Assembly: GCF_016907695.1 (NCBI RefSeq)
Contig: NZ_JAFBCK010000001.1
Coordinates: 7,552,001-7,616,000 of the forward strand
Direction: 5' to 3'
Source: Actinokineospora baliensis
Lineage (GTDB): Bacteria > Actinomycetota > Actinomycetes > Mycobacteriales > Pseudonocardiaceae
DNA: 64,000 bases
Part shown: positions 49,321 to 58,954 of the stretch, piece after piece
Layout: each line of letters begins with the position of its first letter
How positions within the stretch are numbered: position 1 is the stretch's first letter
Made by a program: the position numbers and the translations under genes
The notes under the pieces: model-generated
Database searches by the model: none
Seen by the model: only the letters and a program-made list of their open reading frames with translations
Told to the model about the DNA's origin: nothing

Positions 49321-50238
49321 CTACCAGGACAGCTGCCTGCACTTCGAGGCCGCGTCTCGGTGCTCGACCTGCAGGGTGGCGTGCTCCAGGCCGTACTCGT
49401 CGTGCAGCAGCTCGCGAGCGGCGGCCAGGACCTGCCCCTGATCGGCGTCCTCGGCCATGGTCAGGTGCGCGGAGGCGACCTCCATGCCCGAGGTCAGCGT
49501 CCACACGTGCAGGTCGTGCACCTCGGCGACACCGGTGACCGCGCCGAGGCGGGTCGCCACCTCGTCGACGTCGACCCGCTCGGGGGCGTGCTGGAACAGG
49601 ATCCGCAGCGCGCGGCGGGCCAGCGACCAGGTGCGCGGCAGGACCCAGAGGCCGATCGCCACGCCGATGATCGGGTCAGCCCATCGCCAGCCGGTCGTCA
49701 GCGTGATCAAGGCGCTGACCAGGACGCCGACCGAACCGATGAGGTCGGCGACGACCTCCAGGTACGCGCCGCGCACGTTCAGGCTCTCCTCGGCGCCGTC
49801 GCGCAGCAGGAAGAACGACACGACGTTGGCGGCCAGGCCCGCGAGCGCGGCGACCAGGACGGGGAAACCGGGTACCGCGGGCGGGTCGCTGAAGCGCTCG
49901 ACGGCCTCGTAGACCACGTACCCGGCGACGCCGAACAGCAGCAGCGCGTTGGCGAGGGCGGCGAGGACCTCGGCCCGGTAGAGGCCGAAGGTGCGGCTCG
50001 GCTTGGCGACCGCGCGGCGCGCGGCGACGATGGCCGCCAGCGCCAGGCCGACCCCGACCACGTCGGTCAGCATGTGCGCGGCGTCGGAGATCAGCGCCAG
50101 CGAGCCGGTGACGACACCGACCGCGAACTCGACGCCCATGATCGCCGCGGCGATGCCGAACGCGGCCCAGAGCCTGCCGACCAGCCGCCCGGAGGCGCTG
50201 GTCGCCACCCCGTGCCCATGTCCGTGTCCATGTCCCAC
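49321..50238 (-). CDS. Cation diffusion facilitator family metal exporter
   Basis: Six-helix zinc/cobalt-type proton antiporter, 305 aa. It begins with a His-rich tail (GHGHGHGHG), then helix 2 with the metal site SDAAHMLTDVVGVG and helix 5 with EVVADLIGSVGVLV. The cytoplasmic C-terminal domain has HDLHVWTLTSGMEVASAHL. GTG 50238, with GGGGAAGGGG upstream, gives the expected N-terminus. The stop is directly beside that of the ricin-fold gene. The upstream region has an A/T-rich patch (50268-50294) that could be a metal-sensor operator. Confidence 0.93.
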   Translation of the reverse strand: MGHGHGHGHGVATSASGRLVGRLWAAFGIAAAIMGVEFAVGVVTGSLALISDAAHMLTDVVGVGLALAAIVAARRAVAKPSRTFGLYRAEVLAALANALLLFGVAGYVVYEAVERFSDPPAVPGFPVLVAALAGLAANVVSFFLLRDGAEESLNVRGAYLEVVADLIGSVGVLVSALITLTTGWRWADPIIGVAIGLWVLPRTWSLARRALRILFQHAPERVDVDEVATRLGAVTGVAEVHDLHVWTLTSGMEVASAHLTMAEDADQGQVLAAARELLHDEYGLEHATLQVEHRDAASKCRQLSW

Positions 50239-50267
50239 CGCGCACCCCTTCCCCGCCTGCCGGACCA

Positions 50268-50294
50268 ACATATAGTCGCATGCGCATACATACA
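50268..50294. promoter_or_regulatory. A/T-rich element upstream of the cation exporter
   Basis: This patch of about 27 bases contains ACATATAGTC and CATACATAC around the 8-bp palindrome CGCATGCG. It stands out from surroundings that are about three-quarters G/C, and lies 30 bases upstream of the exporter start. It may hold the exporter promoter and a metal-sensor site. Confidence 0.35.
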
Positions 50295-50392
50295 ACCGAC
50301 TGTGACCCGATCGGCGCGGATAGCCACTCGAACGAGGGATCATGCTGGCGGACTCCCCGAGGTGCTGTCAGCGCTCTGGTAAACGGGAAGGC

Positions 50393-51532
50393 GTGGTTAC
50401 CCCATCGCAGCCGGGGGGCGCGCGCCCGGTCACCGCCCTCGCCCTGGTCCTGTTGTCGCTGGCCACCGCCGCCGCCCAAGCCTCGGGACCCGCCCAACCC
50501 CCGGCCTCCGCGGCCCCCATCGCGATGACGCCGGTGCGCGAACCGCAAGTCGCGCCCGCCGATCAAGCGGGGGCCACCGTGGACGGCGTCGTGGCCGGTT
50601 TCCCCGCGGTCGGCCCGGTCACCCAACTCCCCGCGCCAACGCCGGTCGAGCGGGTCGAACCACAGGCCCCGGTCACCTCCACGGGAGTGCCGAGCAACAT
50701 GCTCGACGCGTACCGCAAGGCCGAGCGGCTGGCGCCGAAGGACTGCGGGCTGCGCTGGTACCACCTGGCGGCGATCGGCCGGGTCGAATCCGGCCACGCG
50801 GGCGGCGGGCGCGCCGACGACAACGGCGACACCGCACCGAAGATCCTGGGCCCGGTGCTCTCCGGCGGCCCCGGCATCGCGGCCATCGCCGACACCGACG
50901 GCGGCGAGCTCGACGGGGACACGACCTGGGACCGCGCGGTCGGCCCGATGCAGTTCATCCCGTCGACCTGGCGCAAGTACGCCGCGGACGGCAACGGCGA
51001 CGGGGTACGCAGCCCGCACAACATCTACGACTCGGCCCTGGCCGCGGGGCGCTACCTGTGCTCAGGCGGGCTGGACCTCAACAACGTCGACGACCTCGGC
51101 GCCGCGATCTTCCGCTACAACCACTCCGGCGACTACGTGGTCGCGGTGACGACCTGGCTGACCGCGTACTCCGGCGGGGTCACCCCGATCCCGCCCGCGC
51201 CGCCGGTCGAGGAGGCGCCGGTGGTCGCGGTGCCCGAGCAGCCGCCGTCACCGTCGCCGGAACCGGCCCCCACGACCACGGTGCCGCCCTCGGAGACCTC
51301 GGCGCCCACGGAATCGTCGGTGCCCAGCGATCCGCCGTCCACGACGCCGTCAGAGCCGCCGGTGGAGGTGGCGGAGGATCCCTCGGAGGTCACTCCTACC
51401 GAGACGACGCGGCCGACGCAGCGACCGGCCCGCCCGCACCGGCCCCGACCGGGGCACCAGGACTGCGGGTCGGTGGAAAACACCTCCGGCGCGGCTGCGG
51501 CAGCCGCGCCGGAGGGAGACTGCGGGGGCTAG
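50393..51532 (+). CDS. Secreted lytic transglycosylase
   Basis: Exported peptidoglycan-cleaving enzyme, 379 aa. A signal peptide (about 1-31) precedes a Pro/Ala-rich region, then a transglycosylase domain (about 100-265) with the catalytic glutamate in IGRVESGHAGGG and the family motifs VGPMQFIPSTWRKYA and LGAAIFRYNHSGDYV. A long Pro/Ser/Thr-rich tail follows. It resembles MltB-like actinobacterial enzymes. GTG 50393 with GGGAAGG upstream is preferred over ATG 50342. The last codons contain a 14-bp hairpin (51484-51514), and the TAG stop is the first base pair region of a 164-base palindrome. Confidence 0.88.
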   Translation: MVTPSQPGGARPVTALALVLLSLATAAAQASGPAQPPASAAPIAMTPVREPQVAPADQAGATVDGVVAGFPAVGPVTQLPAPTPVERVEPQAPVTSTGVPSNMLDAYRKAERLAPKDCGLRWYHLAAIGRVESGHAGGGRADDNGDTAPKILGPVLSGGPGIAAIADTDGGELDGDTTWDRAVGPMQFIPSTWRKYAADGNGDGVRSPHNIYDSALAAGRYLCSGGLDLNNVDDLGAAIFRYNHSGDYVVAVTTWLTAYSGGVTPIPPAPPVEEAPVVAVPEQPPSPSPEPAPTTTVPPSETSAPTESSVPSDPPSTTPSEPPVEVAEDPSEVTPTETTRPTQRPARPHRPRPGHQDCGSVENTSGAAAAAAPEGDCGG

Positions 51533-51690
51533 CGGCTCGACCCAGATGGTTGGTGGGGTATCGGCCTGTCCACGGCGTTCCTGGCAAGGCGCCGGAACGG
51601 CCTCGTACTGGGCGTACTCGGTCGTTTCGGCAACGCAGCCAGGGACGTCGTGGGCAGGTCGAGACCCTGTCAACCTCCTGGGTCGGGCCG

Positions 51691-51693
<3 letters not shown>
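51530..51693 (+). terminator. Very long imperfect intergenic hairpin spanning both stop codons
   Basis: The whole interval from the TAG of the transglycosylase to the TAG of the convergent ABC ATPase folds back on itself. Left arm 51530-51608 pairs with right arm 51614-51693 around a five-base apical loop (TGGGC), with one internal loop of 5 by 6 bases. Of the mismatched positions, ten are G-T and only one is A-C when read on the plus strand, so the plus-strand RNA would be nearly fully paired using G-U wobbles. It may act as a terminator or an RNA stability element; a palindromic mobile element is the alternative. Confidence 0.75.
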
Positions 51694-52791
<1,098 letters not shown>

Positions 52792-52957
52792 AACACCCTC
52801 CTAGCCGTCGCGCCCGCAGACGCCCCACCGATCGCCCAGAGGCTAGTGCCAGAACGTCAAAAGGTCCAGACCACTTCGCGGCTCCCTCGTGCGCGTGGTC
52901 AACCCCCGCCGAACACCCCCTCCCCCACGTGCGCTACTCTTCACCCCGTTGACAGCC

Positions 52958-53029
52958 GCCCCCGTAGCTCAGGGGATAGAGCACCGCCCTCCGGAGGCGG
53001 GAGCGCAGGTTCGAATCCTGCCGGGGGCA
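52958..53029 (+). tRNA. tRNA-Arg (anticodon CCG)
   Basis: A full cloverleaf is visible: acceptor GCCCCCG with CGGGGGC plus discriminator A, D arm GCTC/GAGC, anticodon stem CCGCC/GGCGG around CTCCGGA (anticodon CCG), and T arm GCAGG-TTCGAAT-CCTGC. CCA is not encoded. Its 3' end is copied at the head of the repeats that follow. Confidence 0.95.
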
Positions 53030-53385
53030 CTCGCTTTGGGCGAACCGTGTTCGCGGAATACGCGAACCGGGGCGCTCGTCATTTCTTCTGGGGTGCAACC
53101 CCCAGACCCGCCCGGTGGGCTTCGCCCCCGGACCCCCGAGTGCGGCACGTGTGGATGCTGTACGAGCCAGCCCGGGGGCACTCACTCTGGGCGATCTGTG
53201 TTCGCGGAAAGCGCGAACTGGGTCGCTCGTCGTTTTTCTGGGGTGCAACCCCAGGCCCGCCCGGGAGGCTTCGCCCCCGGACCCCCAATTGGCGGCCGTG
53301 TGAATGCTGTGCGAGCTTGGCCTTGGGGACAAGGCTCTGGCGGCCTGTATTCGCGCAAGGCGTGAGATCCCCTGGTTGTGGGCGC
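53023..53385. repeat. Tandem about 150-bp repeats downstream of tRNA-Arg
   Basis: Unit 1 (53023-53173) begins with the last bases of the tRNA (GGGGGCACTC). Unit 2 (53174-53324) begins with the same GGGGGCACTC, offset by 151 bases. A third, partial and decayed unit runs from 53325 to about 53385, with the landmark TTCGCG at 53050, 53201 and 53350. Each full unit also contains CTGGGGTGCAACC and a GC-rich hairpin (CTTCGCCCCCGGACCCCC region). No gene is seen between the tRNA and 53401. The pattern looks like tRNA-associated repeat expansion or the scar of site-specific integration. Confidence 0.8.
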
Positions 53386-53400
53386 CTGGATGATTGACGG

Positions 53401-56400
53401 ATGGCGCTGGGTAATGAGGTGTCGGGCCGCGTCGAGGGCACCGTGGTGCAGATCGGCATCGCGGGTGGGGACGTCTACGTGGAGGCGGGGGCGCCGGTTC
53501 GGTCTGCCTATCTGTCCCAGGTTCAGGCGCTCGCACCCGGAAGTCTGCGCGACAGAAGCACCGAGTTGGCGATGTTGGCGGAGTTCTGCACGTCAGAGTC
53601 GACCGCACAGGGGTACCTGTGGTGGCGCGCCAGCGCGTGGTCCGGCAAGTCGGCCTTGTTGTCGTGGTTTGTCCTGCACCCGCCCGCAGGCGTCCGCACG
53701 GTGTCGTTCTTCGTCACGTCCCGCCTGCCGGGCCAGAACGACAGGCGCGGCTTCGTGGACAGTGCGTTGGAGCAACTCCACGACCTTGCCGGGCGGCGGG
53801 CCCGCACAGATCTCACCGACGCGACGCGGGAGCCATACCTGCGGCAGCAGTTGGCCGACGTGGCGAGACAGGTCCACGAGCGGGGTGAGCACTTTGTCCT
53901 CGTGGTGGACGGGCTGGACGAAGATCGTGGAGTCGATGGTTCAGCGGATGCCCACAGCATCGCCGCGCTGCTCCCGCGCAGGGGTGTCCGAGTGATCGTT
54001 GCGAGTCGTCCGGACCCCGAGTTGCCTGATGACGTGCCAGAAGACCATCCACTGCGCGGATCCGCGCAGGTCGAACACCTGTCCCCGTCACCGGAGGCAC
54101 ACGCCGTGCGCGACGCGATGATCAGAGATCTCAAGAGGTTGCTCAGTGGCAGTCAACTCCAGCAAGACCTCCTCGGCTTCCTGACGGCGTCGGGTGGAGG
54201 TCTAACCGTGCGGGACTTGGCGGAACTCATCGAAGTCTCGCCGTGGCAGGTCGAGGACGACCTAAGCACAGCCGCAGGTCGCAGCTTCAGCCGTCGTCCA
54301 GGCGATCCGCCGGTTTACCTGCTGGCCCACGAACAGTTGCGAGTTCGAGCCGAGAAGATGCTTGGCCCCCAATTGCGTACTTACCAGGAGAGGATCAGCA
54401 GGTGGGCCGCCAGGTACCTGTCGGAGGGGTGGCCGCGAAACACTCCGCCGTACCTGCTGCAGGGGTATGCCTCCCTGCTGTCGGCCACCGGCGACCAAGA
54501 GCGCCTCCTGCACCACGTCACCGACCCCCAGCGACGTGAACTCGCGTTCGCCGTCACAGGCAGCCACCGCGCCCTCCTGGGGGAGATCGAACTCGCCCAA
54601 GCGGCGTTCCTCAGTGCGCGAGAGCCGGATCTCACCGCGCTGTCCCGGTTGTCGGTGCACCGGACCAGCTTGCAGGCGGACGGGAACTGGATTCCGGGAG
54701 CACTTCCGGCGATGTGGGCAAGGCTCGGACGCGTTGACCACGCCGAGGCTCTTATCCAGTTGATCAGCAGTCCCGGGTTTCGCGCTCGGGCGCTCATGCG
54801 CACCGCGAAAGAACTGCACCACCTTGGCCACCAGGGCCAGGTCACCGCCATGCTCGATGCGGCCGAGGCCATCACATTCGCGTTCAACCAGTTTATCAGA
54901 CCATTCCTACATCACGAACTCACCGACCTGGCTGCACACATTGGCGACTTCGATAGGGCCCAACGCGTAGTCGACGATATTCGCAACGCTGGCGAAAAGG
55001 TCGTCGCATGCGCGTCGGTAACCCTCATCGCACTATCCACATCGAACCGGGAACACGCCAACCTGTGGCATCAGAAGACCGAAGGCATGTTCTCCGCAAT
55101 TAGCGATCATCGGCACAATGAAGGGCATGCTCTGGCTTTTGCGTTGATGGCGGCCGTCACAGCACAACTCGGCGACACGAAGAAGTCTGCGGAACTCGCG
55201 GCCACCGCCGCCGATCTACAATCCGCACACGACCCCTGGTCGACGGGGGAGCTCACCAGGGTGGTCACGACGCTCACGAGGAGCGGCTACACCGAAGTGG
55301 CCCTGTCTGTCGCGGACGCACAGACCAGCGTCGACGACCGAGAACACGCTGTTCGGCAGATACTGATGGCGACAGCGATCCCCCGCGACCTCGACGGCGC
55401 GGAGGCGATCGCTCGGGCTGTCGATGAGATCCAGTACAGGTCCGCCCGACTCGCGGCGGTCGCGCTCGCAGCCAGCAGGGGTGGCGAGCACTCCCGAGCG
55501 GATAGTCTCCGGGTCGAGGCCGAGGCGGCGCTCGATGACATCGCCGTTGGCGACGTGCGGCAGTTCATCATTGCGGTAGCCGCAGTAACCGCTGCGGAGA
55601 CAGGGCAGTGCGAGATTGCCGAGCAGGCCGTCCACGCACATCTGCTCCCCAGCGGAGTTTTCCACGAGTCACTTCTCGTAGCCGCGGAGCTGCTGCACCA
55701 TTCGGAGCTTGATCGGGCACAGCGCATGCTCGAGGAGATTGAGCACGCTGTCCGCTCGGCTTCGCCGACGAGAGACGAAAACAGACTCTCTGCCTGGATC
55801 GGCATCATGGCAGATTTCGGGGATCTCGACCGCGCCGAGCCAGTGGCTCATTCGCTGCGAGATTCCGAGATCCGCGCAGCCGCCTGGGAAAGGCTCGCCG
55901 AGGCGATCGCCACCACCGGGAATCTCCACCGGTTCGAATCCGCCCTGACTGAGATCACGCGGCCGTCTCGGCAGCGGCGGCCACGCATGGAGATGATCCG
56001 TGTTCTCCTCGCCCGCGGCGATGAAGACGACGCCCTCAGACTGGCACGATCAGCCAGCGTCACCACCCAGCAGGCGACAGCACTCGACTTCATCGCAAGG
56101 GTTACCCGTAGACGTGAACTGCTCGACGAGGTGATCGCTCTGGCCACAAGCCCGGATCTTGCGGAGCAGAGGTTCATCCTTCTTCACGCGCTACGCACCG
56201 CAGCGGAATTCGGCGATCGAACTGCAGCCGATCTTCTGTTCCGACGACTGCACACCATTCATGATCAGCTGAAGTCGATCGCGAAGCAAACAGATGGCCA
56301 TGCGGGCTACTTGCCCCTCCCCAAACACATGAGAACGCTGACCGAACTTGCAGAGATGATCGAAAGTAGCCTCAAACCAGAGGTGAAGGACGAAACGGCC

Positions 56401-56592
56401 CCGATACTGTGGGGTGGCGCCCCACCACTGTTCTCCGGTTCGGAGTACAATGTCCCGTTCCGCACGCGGCTTGCGCAAGCTCTTGCCATCGGAAGTTGGC
56501 TGGATGTGGTCGACAGGGTTGTCGATGAGGACCCAGATGCCTACGCGGCCATCGTGACCGAGTTGGATCGGCTGGGCATCGGTGAGCTGTAA
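53401..56592 (+). CDS. STAND-type NTPase with helical repeats, 1063 aa
   Basis: Large cytosolic signalling ATPase. It opens with NEVSGRVEGTVVQIGIAGGD, a short beta-rich segment found in front of many actinobacterial NTPases and conflict-system effectors. A P-loop (RASAWSGKSALL, K83), Walker B (FVLVVDGLDED, D170) and a sensor-like VIVASRPDPEL follow, then a winged-helix region and, from about 390, TPR-like helical repeats to the end. This is the layout of STAND/NACHT immune-type ATPases, in which repeats sense a trigger. No separate effector domain is visible. ATG 53401 comes directly after the tRNA-Arg repeats, so it may be island-borne. A/T content rises toward the C-terminus. Confidence 0.85.
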   Translation: MALGNEVSGRVEGTVVQIGIAGGDVYVEAGAPVRSAYLSQVQALAPGSLRDRSTELAMLAEFCTSESTAQGYLWWRASAWSGKSALLSWFVLHPPAGVRTVSFFVTSRLPGQNDRRGFVDSALEQLHDLAGRRARTDLTDATREPYLRQQLADVARQVHERGEHFVLVVDGLDEDRGVDGSADAHSIAALLPRRGVRVIVASRPDPELPDDVPEDHPLRGSAQVEHLSPSPEAHAVRDAMIRDLKRLLSGSQLQQDLLGFLTASGGGLTVRDLAELIEVSPWQVEDDLSTAAGRSFSRRPGDPPVYLLAHEQLRVRAEKMLGPQLRTYQERISRWAARYLSEGWPRNTPPYLLQGYASLLSATGDQERLLHHVTDPQRRELAFAVTGSHRALLGEIELAQAAFLSAREPDLTALSRLSVHRTSLQADGNWIPGALPAMWARLGRVDHAEALIQLISSPGFRARALMRTAKELHHLGHQGQVTAMLDAAEAITFAFNQFIRPFLHHELTDLAAHIGDFDRAQRVVDDIRNAGEKVVACASVTLIALSTSNREHANLWHQKTEGMFSAISDHRHNEGHALAFALMAAVTAQLGDTKKSAELAATAADLQSAHDPWSTGELTRVVTTLTRSGYTEVALSVADAQTSVDDREHAVRQILMATAIPRDLDGAEAIARAVDEIQYRSARLAAVALAASRGGEHSRADSLRVEAEAALDDIAVGDVRQFIIAVAAVTAAETGQCEIAEQAVHAHLLPSGVFHESLLVAAELLHHSELDRAQRMLEEIEHAVRSASPTRDENRLSAWIGIMADFGDLDRAEPVAHSLRDSEIRAAAWERLAEAIATTGNLHRFESALTEITRPSRQRRPRMEMIRVLLARGDEDDALRLARSASVTTQQATALDFIARVTRRRELLDEVIALATSPDLAEQRFILLHALRTAAEFGDRTAADLLFRRLHTIHDQLKSIAKQTDGHAGYLPLPKHMRTLTELAEMIESSLKPEVKDETAPILWGGAPPLFSGSEYNVPFRTRLAQALAIGSWLDVVDRVVDEDPDAYAAIVTELDRLGIGEL

Positions 56593-56608
56593 AGCGCCGC
56601 GAGTGCGG

Positions 56609-57151
56609 TTACTTCGGGTCTGGCGTGCAGATGGTGAGAAATGTCTTCTGATTCTCCCGGGTCACGTCCGCCGGAGTCAGCCAGCCCTGCGCGCCAAAGA
56701 GGTAGGCGTCTGGTGGGTGTTGGGGGGATTCGCGGAGGAGTTGGGGGATATCTGCGCGGGCGGCGTGGGTGTTGGGGGCTGTTAGGTAGAGGGTGAGGGT
56801 TGTGGCCTTGGTCCAGTCGTAGGTGGTGGGGAGGGGGGTGCGGACTTCTAGGGGGGTTGAGGGAGTGGGGGCGCCTAGGAGGGGCATGTGTTCTAGGGAG
56901 ACGCCGGGGTGGGGGGTGGACCAGGTTTGGTCGGTGCTCTGGGGGGTGCCGGAGTCCAGGGTGAGGGTTATGCCTGTGACGTTGTTGCAGGGGGTTCCGG
57001 TCCAGAGTTTGAGGATTCCGTTGTCTACGCGAAAGCCTGCTGCCGTGGGGAGGGAGGGGGCGAAGGGGGCCTTGGTGTCGCAGGATGAGATCAGCAAGGC
57101 TAGAAGGGTTGTCGCGCGGGCTAGGCGCGTTGGTTTAGCGGTAGCCGCCAT
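56609..57151 (-). CDS. Putative lipoprotein, 180 aa
   Basis: Protein with an N-terminal signal and lipobox (LLISSC, Cys 24), probably anchored to the outer face of the membrane. The rest (AAGFRVDNGILKLWTGTPCN, then TWSTPHPGVSLEHMP) is beta-rich and unrecognised. ATG 57151 overlaps the 3' end of the toxin-like gene by 17 bases, so it is the last gene of that three-gene unit and might be an exported immunity or accessory protein. Third codon positions look less G/C-biased than usual. Confidence 0.65.
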   Translation of the reverse strand: MAATAKPTRLARATTLLALLISSCDTKAPFAPSLPTAAGFRVDNGILKLWTGTPCNNVTGITLTLDSGTPQSTDQTWSTPHPGVSLEHMPLLGAPTPSTPLEVRTPLPTTYDWTKATTLTLYLTAPNTHAARADIPQLLRESPQHPPDAYLFGAQGWLTPADVTRENQKTFLTICTPDPK

Positions 57152-58526
57152 CGGAGAGTCCTGCGTCTTCTTCGGTTTCGTTGCCGCCGGTTGCTTGTTC
57201 CCAGAGGTATGAGGCGAGGAAGCCTGTGTAGCCCTCGCGCGCCCATTGCTGTGAGTGGCGTTCTTCGTGGTGTAGCAACCGATCCATGTCCAGGCTGCCG
57301 GGGTACGGGCCGTCGTCGCCTTCGTACCAGGCTCGGCCCGATCGGGCCACTTCGCGCAGTTGCTGCGCGGGGTCCGAGGGGTCGTCGATGTTGAGCATGA
57401 ACGTGTCGCCCCAGGTGGTTCCGCCGCGTTGGCTGAACTGGTCTTGGATGAGGTTGCCGCCCAGGCCCATCATCATGCCGTTCGGGGTGGTCACCAACCG
57501 GCCGCCGTTTCCGTGCACGAACGCGACGTCGTCGTTGTAGCTCCAGGAGTTCTGCTGCTGCCGTTCGGTGATCCGGCGCAACTCTTCCGACCCGTACGGG
57601 GTCGGCGCGAAGTCGCCACCGGTGCCGTAATCGGTGCCCGCGTTCATGATGTAAGTCATCCGCACGGCCTTGGCGGCGTCGTCACCGCTGACGTTGGTGG
57701 GCATCAGGAAGTACGACTTGTACGTCCCGTCGCCGTCCTGGTCCTCGCGGATCTCCTCCATCCCGTCGAGGACCGCGAAGTCCTCTGGCGTGATGTGGTG
57801 CTCCGTGATCATCGACTTGATCGTCTCGACCGACACGCCCCGCCGCACCGCGTTCTCCAGCCACTGCCGGTAGTGGCCCGACGCGGGCGGCCCGGTCAGC
57901 AGCCCGGCGTCGCGCAGCGACTGCTCCATCGCGACCACCTTGGCGTCGAGTTCGCCGCCCTGCACGGCACCCGCCAGCGTGGTGGCGTCGTGGTCGCTGA
58001 TCTGGCGGTCCTGCGCGAGCCGTATCACCCGCGCCAGAGCGGTGTCGATGTTGTTCGCCGCGGTCAGGATCGCCTTGGACTCCTGCTCGAGTTGCCGCCT
58101 GATCGTCTCGCGGTGCCGCTGCGCCTCGGCGCGGTCCTCCGCCTCCATCCGCGACCTCGGCGGCGGGTCGGCGGGCTTGTTGTCGACGATCGTGCCGTCG
58201 GCTGCGATGCCGAACTCGTAGCTGGCAGCGAGGGAGTCATTGTTGGCGACCCGGGTCCGCAGCGTCCTGACGTCGTCAGAGGCGGTTTGCAGTGCGCGCT
58301 CGACCGCCGACAGTTCCGCGGTCATGATCTCGGCCTTGTTCCGCGTGTCCCCGAGGGAGCTGCGGGCGCGCTCACCGGCCGGGCCGTGCCAGTCGGGCAA
58401 ACGCCTGGCGGCGTCGAGTTCGTCTTGCAGGCCAATGACTTTGTCCCGCCGCCCACGCAGGTTGGTGGCCGCCGCGTCCAGTGCTTCAGCGTCCCACGTG
58501 CGGACGTCGTCGTATCCGATGGTCAT
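57135..58526 (-). CDS. WXG100-like toxin with C-terminal HExxH domain
   Basis: Protein of 463 aa in the style of type VII (ESX) secreted toxins. The N-terminal helical region (about 1-110; WDAEALDAAATNLRGRRDKV, DWHGPAGERARSSL) resembles WXG100/LXG heads. Helices follow to about 160, then a large mixed domain. Near the end LLHHEERHSQQWA gives an HExxH zinc-peptidase motif (H420, E421, H424) with a downstream acidic stretch that may hold the third ligand. No immunity protein is recognised; the following lipoprotein is one candidate. ATG 58526 overlaps the stop of the small partner by four bases. Confidence 0.78.
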   Translation of the reverse strand: MTIGYDDVRTWDAEALDAAATNLRGRRDKVIGLQDELDAARRLPDWHGPAGERARSSLGDTRNKAEIMTAELSAVERALQTASDDVRTLRTRVANNDSLAASYEFGIAADGTIVDNKPADPPPRSRMEAEDRAEAQRHRETIRRQLEQESKAILTAANNIDTALARVIRLAQDRQISDHDATTLAGAVQGGELDAKVVAMEQSLRDAGLLTGPPASGHYRQWLENAVRRGVSVETIKSMITEHHITPEDFAVLDGMEEIREDQDGDGTYKSYFLMPTNVSGDDAAKAVRMTYIMNAGTDYGTGGDFAPTPYGSEELRRITERQQQNSWSYNDDVAFVHGNGGRLVTTPNGMMMGLGGNLIQDQFSQRGGTTWGDTFMLNIDDPSDPAQQLREVARSGRAWYEGDDGPYPGSLDMDRLLHHEERHSQQWAREGYTGFLASYLWEQATGGNETEEDAGLSDGGYR

Positions 58527-58810
58527 CCCCCGAACGCCCCCGCCGCAGCCGCCTCGTTCTCGGCGTACGCCGTCGCCGCCGAGGTCACCGAGTCGCCCCA
58601 CTGGCCGATCTCGCCCGCCCACGCCTTCGCGCGCTCGTTGAATGCCGACGCCAGCGCGGGCGCACCCTTGGCCGCCTCCCCGCCCGGCAACGCCGCCGCG
58701 ATGGCACCCAGGCCCGTACCCGGCTCCACGACTCTGGCCTGGTCAGCGGCTGATTCCGCTGCCTGGGCCGCGGCGCGCAGTTGACCGATCTCGACCTCGT
58801 ACCCGCTCAC
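58523..58810 (-). CDS. Small WXG100/EspC-like helical protein, 95 aa
   Basis: Small, alanine-rich helical protein (EIGQLRAAAQAAESAADQAR, then FNERAKAWAGEIGQWGDSV) with a central Trp-x-Gly (QWGDS), size and composition of WXG100 or EspC-type type VII secretion partners. It is directly coupled (ATGA overlap) to the toxin-like gene, as chaperone or co-secreted partners often are. GTG 58810 has GGGAG upstream. Secretion genes (EccC, EccD, MycP) are not in the window. Confidence 0.75.
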   Translation of the reverse strand: MSGYEVEIGQLRAAAQAAESAADQARVVEPGTGLGAIAAALPGGEAAKGAPALASAFNERAKAWAGEIGQWGDSVTSAATAYAENEAAAAGAFGG

Positions 58811-58954
58811 AGGCCCCGCTCCCTCACTCGACCACCAGCCGGGACTGTACTGCCGCCCGCATGCGGACACAGCCGATTCACGCCAGCCGCTGGACTACTC
58901 AACCTTCCCTAAATGCATGTGACAGCACCACTATAAGGTTGATAGCGTCATTAT

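Noticed and set aside
51484..51514. Separate terminator for the transglycosylase gene
   Set aside because: The 14-bp hairpin lies inside the coding sequence and encodes an Ala-rich tail; the following 164-base palindrome is the better 3' element.
53030..53400. Small coding genes between the tRNA and the STAND gene
   Set aside because: Open frames there are explained by the GC-rich 150-base repeats, and the translations of repeat units are not protein-like.
53030..58810. Prophage or integrative element
   Set aside because: No integrase, excisionase, capsid, portal or replication gene was seen; only a possible attachment-site scar remains.
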